Origin: an uncultured Bacilli bacterium
GTDB lineage: Bacteria > Bacillota_I > Bacilli_A > RFN20 > CAG-631
Direction of reading: 5' to 3'
DNA: 6,841 nucleotides
Assembly: GCA_934215405.1 (NCBI GenBank)
Contig: CAKPZU010000112.1
Location: 1 to 6,841 of the forward strand
Every line of letters starts with the position of its first letter. Positions within the stretch are counted from its first letter, which is position 1. A program made the position numbers and the translations under genes. The notes under the pieces are model-generated. The model saw only the letters and a list, made by a program, of their open reading frames with translations. It was not told the origin of the DNA and did no database searches. Of this stretch, positions 1 through 4,798 are shown piece after piece.

Positions 1-1458
1 GTATGAACCATCATTATTTGTACCAACAATTAAATCAGTACCATTAGCAGTATCACTTTGAACAATTTGTCCTAACTCATTAATAGTAATTGTATTAGGT
101 TTTTCTGTTACCTTATTATTTAAAAAGCTTTCATTTGCTTGACGTCTTGCTTCAATTTCTGCTTTTATTGCCTCTTCTTCTTCATTCTTAAATTTTTCAT
201 ATTTTTCTTTTAATGTAGCTAAAGCTTCTTCTTTTTTACTATTAACTTCATCAATTGTTGTAACTGAACTAACATCATTAATATATGTTGAAGCTAAATC
301 CTTTAAAGTGTTTAAACTTGCTTCATTAATACCACTTAAGCTATCAACATAATCATTAATGGCTTTTATAGCTTCTTGTCTTTTAGTATTAATATTTGGA
401 GTATAAATTAAATCACCATATACTTCATTAAAGTCTTCTACAGTTGCATATTCATGATAATAAGCATCCTCTAATGTAATAGCTGTTTCCCATGAAATTA
501 AAGATGTGTTTCCAACTGTAAAATCACTTTCACATATTTCTAAAACATTTTCACCATCTACTAAAACTGATTTTTGCCAGCCTGAGCATAAAATTTGTAA
601 ATGAACCTTATTTTTATTTTCAATTCCTTTAGATGTTTGAATTACTTTATCTTCATTGCCCCATGATTTCTTTACTAAACTCATCTTATCATTAGTTATA
701 GAGATAGAATAAGTTGTTGAAGTATCCCATTGTCTAAATAGAATTGTAGCAGATGAATATTGTGTATTCATATAATCAAAGGTAATGTATGTATCAAATG
801 CCACAAAATTATTATTATTTTGTGTTCCCATTTTAACTTCACCATAAAATTGAAGTTCTGTGCTTTGTGTAATTACACCACTTTTTTTATCAAAGCTATA
901 ATGCTTATCACTATTTGTTGAAACATATGTTATACCATCCATAAATTCTTTGGCTTTTTCACCTTTGATAGTTAATAAATTATCAACAAATGCTTTATAA
1001 TCATCAACTGCTTCTATAATTTTTTCTTTTGTTGTAGCATCATTAATTAAGCCTTTTGCTTTATCCTTATTAGATGTAATTAACTCATTATTAGCTGCTG
1101 AATAAATTGTTGTATCACTAATATATGCATCAATTTCATTTATAGCATTTTCTTTATCTTCCTTTAATTCATCAACTATTTCAGAAGATATTTCTTCACT
1201 GCTTGAAGTCTCATCACTTGAGCTACTATCTTCACTGCTTGATGATTCATCATTATTAGAACTTGATTGCTCTTCACTTGAGCTACTATTTTCACTACTT
1301 GAACTACTTTCTTCCTTAGTACTGCTTGATTCATCACTACTTGAAGTTTCGACATTCGAATTTGAATGCTCTTCTTCACTACTTGATAAATTGTTATTTT
1401 TACAGCCTACCATAGCTACTAAAGCTAATAATAAATAAAATGCTTTTGTTTTTTTCAT
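1..1458 (-). CDS. Surface lipoprotein with Ser/Glu linker, lectin-like beta modules and helical FIVAR-like segments (3' end outside window)
   Basis: The frame is open for 486 codons from the ATG at 1458-1456 to the window edge, so the C-terminus is missing. The start is supported by AAAGGGG seven bases upstream and by a signal peptide directly after it. A basic MKKTK start and hydrophobic core lead to a lipobox ending MVGC, with Cys19 as the expected lipidated residue. Residues 25-93 are a low-complexity Ser/Glu/Asp/Asn linker. Residues 95-170 are helical and charged. Residues 171-340 form a beta module with FRQWDT (241-246), GWQK (293-296), ESDFTVG (310-316) and SWET (322-325). Residues 352-440 are helical and FIVAR/DUF1542-like. 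From residue 445 a second module begins and is cut; its FLNN...GQIVQSD...LIVGT pattern matches the start of the module in the neighbouring SGNH lipoprotein. No catalytic motif is visible, so a glycan-binding or adhesion role is inferred. The gene has its own cre-controlled promoter, separate from the upstream operon. Confidence 0.85.
   Translation of the reverse strand, partial: MKKTKAFYLLLALVAMVGCKNNNLSSSEEEHSNSNVETSSSDESSSTKEESSSSSENSSSSEEQSSSNNDESSSSEDSSSSDETSSSEEISSEIVDELKEDKENAINEIDAYISDTTIYSAANNELITSNKDKAKGLINDATTKEKIIEAVDDYKAFVDNLLTIKGEKAKEFMDGITYVSTNSDKHYSFDKKSGVITQSTELQFYGEVKMGTQNNNNFVAFDTYITFDYMNTQYSSATILFRQWDTSTTYSISITNDKMSLVKKSWGNEDKVIQTSKGIENKNKVHLQILCSGWQKSVLVDGENVLEICESDFTVGNTSLISWETAITLEDAYYHEYATVEDFNEVYGDLIYTPNINTKRQEAIKAINDYVDSLSGINEASLNTLKDLASTYINDVSSVTTIDEVNSKKEEALATLKEKYEKFKNEEEEAIKAEIEARRQANESFLNNKVTEKPNTITINELGQIVQSDTANGTDLIVGTNNDGSY
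1180..1386 (-). repeat. Ser/Glu-rich low-complexity linker-coding repeat
   Basis: This stretch encodes residues 25-93 of the first lipoprotein as degenerate units of the type SSSSEE, SSSDE and SSSEN. It follows the lipidated Cys at once, so it probably acts as a flexible acidic stalk that holds the beta modules away from the membrane. Codons for Ser vary (AGT, AGC, TCA, TCT), so the DNA repeat is imperfect. Confidence 0.8.
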
Positions 1459-1465
1459 AAATGTT

Positions 1466-1470
1466 CCCCT
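1466..1470 (-). promoter_or_regulatory. Ribosome binding site of the first lipoprotein
   Basis: The minus strand reads AAAGGGGAACATTTATG. The AGGGG core lies seven bases before the ATG at 1458 and fixes this start rather than the downstream in-frame Met at residue 16. Confidence 0.75.
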
Positions 1471-1480
1471 TTCAAGTTAG

Positions 1481-1500
1481 TATAATTATGTATAATTATG
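1481..1500. repeat. Tandem duplication of a 10-bp unit carrying the -10 hexamer
   Basis: TATAATTATG occurs twice in direct succession at 1481-1490 and 1491-1500 on the plus strand. On the minus strand this gives two CATAATTATA units one helical turn apart. Only the downstream one is spaced 17 bases from the TTGAAA -35; the upstream one overlaps the edge of the cre operator. Confidence 0.75.
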
Positions 1501-1513
1501 AAAGCGTTTTCAA
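1485..1513 (-). promoter_or_regulatory. Sigma-70/SigA-type promoter of the first lipoprotein gene
   Basis: On the minus strand TTGAAA (1513-1508, five of six matches to TTGACA) is followed by a 17-base spacer and CATAAT (1490-1485, five of six matches to TATAAT). The predicted transcript start near 1478 leaves a short leader of about 20 bases before the start codon, just enough for the ribosome binding site. A TATACT hexamer just downstream and a second CATAAT ten bases upstream are alternative -10 elements, but neither has an equally good -35 partner. Confidence 0.7.
1499..1512 (-). promoter_or_regulatory. cre-type catabolite operator (CcpA or another LacI-family regulator)
   Basis: The minus strand reads TGAAAACGCTTTCA, with T on each side. 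The 16-base stretch fits the Bacillus cre consensus WTGNAARCGNWWWCA at every defined position and is a near-perfect palindrome around the central CG. It overlaps the -35 hexamer and part of the spacer of the promoter reading into the lipoprotein gene. Binding there would be expected to repress initiation. CcpA is the most common ligand of such sites in Bacilli, but a local LacI-family regulator could use the same type of operator. Confidence 0.75.
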
Positions 1514-1584
1514 GCGTGTAAATCAAAGTGGTAAAATAAGGATTTAAATGTAAAAATATTATCAAAAAAATGATACATTTTATT

Positions 1585-1611
1585 AAAATAAAAAGGCCAA
1601 TTAAGACCTTT
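1585..1611 (-). terminator. Intrinsic terminator of the three-gene operon
   Basis: On the minus strand AAAGGTC (1611-1605) pairs with GGCCTTT (1598-1592) to give a seven-pair stem with one G-U pair and a six-base loop, TTAATT. The T run that follows reads TTTTTATTTT, counting the last three stem bases. The stem begins directly next to the TAG stop codon at 1614-1612, so the hairpin follows the operon's last codon with no gap. It separates this operon from the cre-controlled gene. Confidence 0.75.
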
Positions 1612-3261
1612 CTATTTTAAATAATATTTCTCAAAAGTGTTTTCAAGACACTTTGTTATCATATCCATTCCTAAAGCATTTGGATGGACATGAGCATTAT
1701 CATTAGTATATTTTTTATATGTTTCTCTAGTAATTCCACTATCGTTTTGTAAGTCACAAATTTCTACATTAAAGTAATTAGCAACCTTTTTAATAGCGTT
1801 GTTATAATCATTTAATGCCTTATCATCTGCTCTTACTAAATTTGGAAGTAATGTCAAACAAAATACATCGGCATTAGGATATCTATTAACGATTTTGTGA
1901 AGCATTTTAGCATATGCTGAAGTAAAATAATCATTAATTCCTGCTTTATATTCTTTAGTTTGTTCATCATAAATATCTTCTAAACTATTAAATGAACCAA
2001 GCTCTATATAACTATCAAAATCATTTGTTCCCATATATACTAATATAATATCAGGATCTGTATCTTTTAAGGCTCCAGTATTAGCATGTAAATTAACTGC
2101 TCGATCATTAGCTGCTGATGATTCATCACTTAACCAGCCAACAACCTTTGAACCAGCCCAAGCATTATCTACTAAAACATTCATTTTAGTATTAGTGGCT
2201 AATTGCTTCCAATATGTTCTATCAGCTGAATGTAAAATGCCAACAGATGTATAATGAGGACTATTATTTTTTAATGTTGTATTAACGTTAGTATCATTAC
2301 AATAGCCATCAAATGTTGAAATAGAATCACCAAGTATAGATAAATATTTTCCTTCAAGTACTGCTCCTAACTTTTCATTTTTTTCCATTTCATCGTTATA
2401 GCTAACATTAATATCACTAAATACTTCTGGATATTTTTCTAGTAATTTATCTTGGCTTTCAAATCTATTTATTGCAAAATTACTTAAAGTAAAGGCAGTT
2501 TGCCATGATTCAATATAGTATTGACCAACAGTAAAATCAGATTCTTGAATTTTACATACCACATGGTCATTTATCATTACAGTTTTTACCCAACCACAGC
2601 ACATTATTTTAACATGATTTACTTCAAGATTAACTATTCCGATTAAAGGTATTTCTGACAATGTATTAGTTATAACTCCACTGCTTGACCAAGTAAGTTT
2701 TTTAATACTTAAAAAATCATCATATGCTGATATTGCATAATTATTACTTGTATCCCACGCTCTAAATCTTAAAGTAATTGATGAATATTCATTTTGAAGA
2801 TAAGCAGGATTAATATCGAATTCAAAAACCTCGAAATTATTATTATCCTTGCCACCAACTATCATTTGTGTCCAGTTTTGATTATCATTTTGAATAATAT
2901 TTCCATCATCATCAACTGCATATGTTGAAGGTTCATATAATGTAGCATTGTTTAAGAATTCTTGAGCAATTTCCTTTTTGCTAGTTTCACTTGAACTACT
3001 TGATTCTTCAATACTTGAATTACTTTCTTCACTGCTTAAGCTTTCTTCTTCACTAGATGACTCTTCAATGCTTGAAGAACTATTATCCTTTTCAATTGAA
3101 CTACTTGATTCTTCAATACTTGAAGAGCTACTTTCTTTTTCACTACTACTTTCTTCTATAGAAGAAGTAGATGAAGTAGTGTTACTACTATTGTTTTGAT
3201 TATTATTACAGCCACTAATTAACAAAAATATCGCAAGTAAGCATAAATTTTTATTTTTCAT
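1612..3261 (-). CDS. Lipoprotein: lectin-like beta module fused to an SGNH/GDSL esterase domain
   Basis: This 549-residue gene is complete. The signal peptide ends in lipobox ISGC with Cys18 as the likely lipid anchor, so the product should sit on the outer face of the membrane. Residues 25-94 are a Ser/Glu stalk. Residues 101-267 are the shared beta module, with FRAWDT (166-171), CCGWVK (221-226), ESDFTVG (240-246) and SWQT (252-255). Residues 304-545 are an SGNH hydrolase: block I LGDSIS with nucleophile Ser313, block II NAWAGS with Gly370, block III MGTND with Asn413, and block V around DNAHVHPN with Asp521 and His524 or His526. The family includes carbohydrate acetyl esterases as well as lipases. 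With a beta-helix glycosidase-like gene in the same operon, removal of acetyl or other ester groups from a polysaccharide is the favoured role, by inference. It starts nine bases after the previous stop and ends at the operon terminator. Confidence 0.88.
   Translation of the reverse strand: MKNKNLCLLAIFLLISGCNNNQNNSSNTTSSTSSIEESSSEKESSSSSIEESSSSIEKDNSSSSIEESSSEEESLSSEESNSSIEESSSSSETSKKEIAQEFLNNATLYEPSTYAVDDDGNIIQNDNQNWTQMIVGGKDNNNFEVFEFDINPAYLQNEYSSITLRFRAWDTSNNYAISAYDDFLSIKKLTWSSSGVITNTLSEIPLIGIVNLEVNHVKIMCCGWVKTVMINDHVVCKIQESDFTVGQYYIESWQTAFTLSNFAINRFESQDKLLEKYPEVFSDINVSYNDEMEKNEKLGAVLEGKYLSILGDSISTFDGYCNDTNVNTTLKNNSPHYTSVGILHSADRTYWKQLATNTKMNVLVDNAWAGSKVVGWLSDESSAANDRAVNLHANTGALKDTDPDIILVYMGTNDFDSYIELGSFNSLEDIYDEQTKEYKAGINDYFTSAYAKMLHKIVNRYPNADVFCLTLLPNLVRADDKALNDYNNAIKKVANYFNVEICDLQNDSGITRETYKKYTNDNAHVHPNALGMDMITKCLENTFEKYYLK
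2980..3189 (-). repeat. Ser/Glu-rich stalk-coding repeat with a 29-bp exact direct repeat
   Basis: This region encodes residues 25-94 of the SGNH lipoprotein as repeated SSSSIEESSS-like units. Within it a 29-bp sequence occurs exactly twice, at 2991-3019 and 3096-3124. The offset is 105 bp, so recombination or slippage between the copies would remove or add 35 codons in frame. It corresponds in function to the linker of the lipoprotein at 1-1458, with more Ile-Glu-Glu units. Confidence 0.8.
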
Positions 3262-3267
3262 ATTTTT

Positions 3268-3272
3268 CTCCT
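3268..3272 (-). promoter_or_regulatory. Ribosome binding site of the SGNH lipoprotein, overlapping the preceding stop codon
   Basis: The minus strand reads TATAGGAGAAAAATATG. AGGAG shares two bases with the TAG stop codon of the upstream gene and lies six bases before the ATG at 3261. This layout suggests coupled translation. Confidence 0.8.
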
Positions 3273-4797
3273 ATAATAATTTGCTTAAGTCATTTTTATA
3301 TGACATTAAGATTTTTTTAATTTCATTTTCATATGTAATGCTTTTTAATTTTAAAATTGTAATTTCTTTTAATTTAGTTATTTCATCTTTACTACTTGTA
3401 GTTGATTCATTTACAAATTTAATAGCTTCATTTATAAAATCATAATTAATAGAAGTAATATTTGAAATAGCAAAACCTCCATTCCATGATGTAAAAGCTA
3501 CTTGTCCACTTGTTTTAGTATTGTCATCAATATTAACAAATTGTTCATTATTAATTATTACATTAATATTACTTTCATTCATCTCAAGGCGAATTATAAA
3601 ATGCATATTAGTTGTATCCATTTCTACTACTTTTAGCTTTGTAGAAACCCCGTTAGTGATTCTACTTAAAGCTAATGTTTTAGTTGTAAATGAAATGGCA
3701 TAGCAATCATTACTATTTGTATAATTAAATCTTACACATTCTTCAGTCCAAACATTTAAAATTTTTGGAGAATAATCAATAATAAGAATTTGTTTATTTT
3801 TATTATTTGTTTCATAAATAATTCCGCTTGAAACATTATTTTCAATTGGAAGAACTATTTCATCAAAATTATTTAATGAATAAGATTCCATTTTACTTTC
3901 AACAGTATAAGTCATACTATTAAAGATTCTAGCCATTTTACTCATATTTAAAATATCATCAGCATTAATGCTTTTAATTTTTAAAATATACTCATCATAT
4001 AGCTCTTTCATTTCATCTTCATTGTTTAATTTATCAATTTCACTAGCAAACTTTACACATAGATTCATTACTTCCTTTTTAATAATTGAATCAGTTATCG
4101 TTGCAGCATAATCATTCATATCATTAATATATTTTTCTTTTATTTTCTTAATTGTTGATGAATGAATGTCATTTTCATCATAGCCATCATAATAAACAAT
4201 ATTACTAATTTCATAAGTAGTTTGCCAAGATTCAAGGCCAAAGAAGCCTGTTGCAAAATCTGATTCTACAAGTTCCATAACTTTTACATTATCAACAAAA
4301 ATTGCTTTAGTCCAACCATATAAAACTAGTTTAAAGTTATACTTTTGATGATTTTTCAAACCAAAACCAACAGAATCTATTTTTGTTGCAACTCCTGTAC
4401 CTTCTTGATTTGACCATTTTTTCTTGTTTAAAGTTAAAGCACTATCTTCAATTTTTAACTGATACAAAGAATTTGCATCCCATCTTCTAAATTGGAAGGT
4501 AACACTTGACCATTGCTCAGCTTTATAGTTTAGTGTTATATCAAAAGAAATAGTTTTAGTATCAGCACCATCTTGGCTTCCAAGAGTAAATTCTGTCCAA
4601 CTCTCTGAATTTGAATTAACAATTTTATTATCAACTACATTAATGCTTTCCTTTGATAAATTATCAGTAAAGGTAAGTAAATTATAAAAATCAGTTACAC
4701 TTACTTCATTTGTGGCATTAACTACTACTTGTTTGTTAGTTAATGAAGATACAAATGCAAACGTAAATAAAGCTAATAAAATATTATTTCTTTTCAT
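3271..4797 (-). CDS. Secreted protein with two lectin-like beta modules alternating with helical segments
   Basis: This 508-residue gene is complete. Residues 1-29 look like a type I Sec signal peptide: basic start MKRNN, a hydrophobic core, and possible cleavage after VVNA. There is no lipobox Cys and no C-terminal anchor, so the mature protein is probably released or held by partners. Residues 38-205 are a full beta module with FRRWDA (103-108), GWTK (161-164), ESDFATG (178-184) and ESWQT (189-193). Residues 212-278 are helical and charged. Residues 291-453 form a second, diverged module in which the GW and ESDF motifs are lost but VRFNYTNSNDCYAISF and SWNGGFAISNI keep the pattern. Residues 454-508 are a final helical segment. 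No enzyme motif is visible, and a glycan-binding or bridging role is inferred. The gene starts one base after the beta-helix gene stop and lies in the same operon. Confidence 0.85.
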   Translation of the reverse strand: MKRNNILLALFTFAFVSSLTNKQVVVNATNEVSVTDFYNLLTFTDNLSKESINVVDNKIVNSNSESWTEFTLGSQDGADTKTISFDITLNYKAEQWSSVTFQFRRWDANSLYQLKIEDSALTLNKKKWSNQEGTGVATKIDSVGFGLKNHQKYNFKLVLYGWTKAIFVDNVKVMELVESDFATGFFGLESWQTTYEISNIVYYDGYDENDIHSSTIKKIKEKYINDMNDYAATITDSIIKKEVMNLCVKFASEIDKLNNEDEMKELYDEYILKIKSINADDILNMSKMARIFNSMTYTVESKMESYSLNNFDEIVLPIENNVSSGIIYETNNKNKQILIIDYSPKILNVWTEECVRFNYTNSNDCYAISFTTKTLALSRITNGVSTKLKVVEMDTTNMHFIIRLEMNESNINVIINNEQFVNIDDNTKTSGQVAFTSWNGGFAISNITSINYDFINEAIKFVNESTTSSKDEITKLKEITILKLKSITYENEIKKILMSYKNDLSKLL

Positions 4798-4798
4798 T

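Noticed and set aside
1176..1379. Minus-strand frame of 67 codons
   Set aside because: It lies wholly inside the Ser/Glu stalk of the 486-codon lipoprotein in another frame and has low-complexity composition; it is a shadow of the repeat.
1481..1496. TATAAT hexamers on the plus strand as a divergent promoter
   Set aside because: No plausible -35 lies 16-18 bases upstream on that strand, and no plus-strand gene follows; the hexamers are the complement of the duplicated minus-strand -10 region.
1519..1546. Inverted TAAATC / GATTTA arms upstream of the cre site
   Set aside because: Six-base AT-rich arms 16 bases apart are expected by chance in this composition, and there is no T run or promoter overlap to give them a role.
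2978..3199. Plus-strand frame of 73 codons rich in Leu and Ser
   Set aside because: It is antisense to the Ser/Glu stalk of the SGNH lipoprotein, and its composition is explained by the repeat read backwards.
3521..3703. Plus-strand frame of 60 codons with hydrophobic residues
   Set aside because: It is antisense to a well-supported module of the secreted protein, with no ribosome binding site or recognisable domain.
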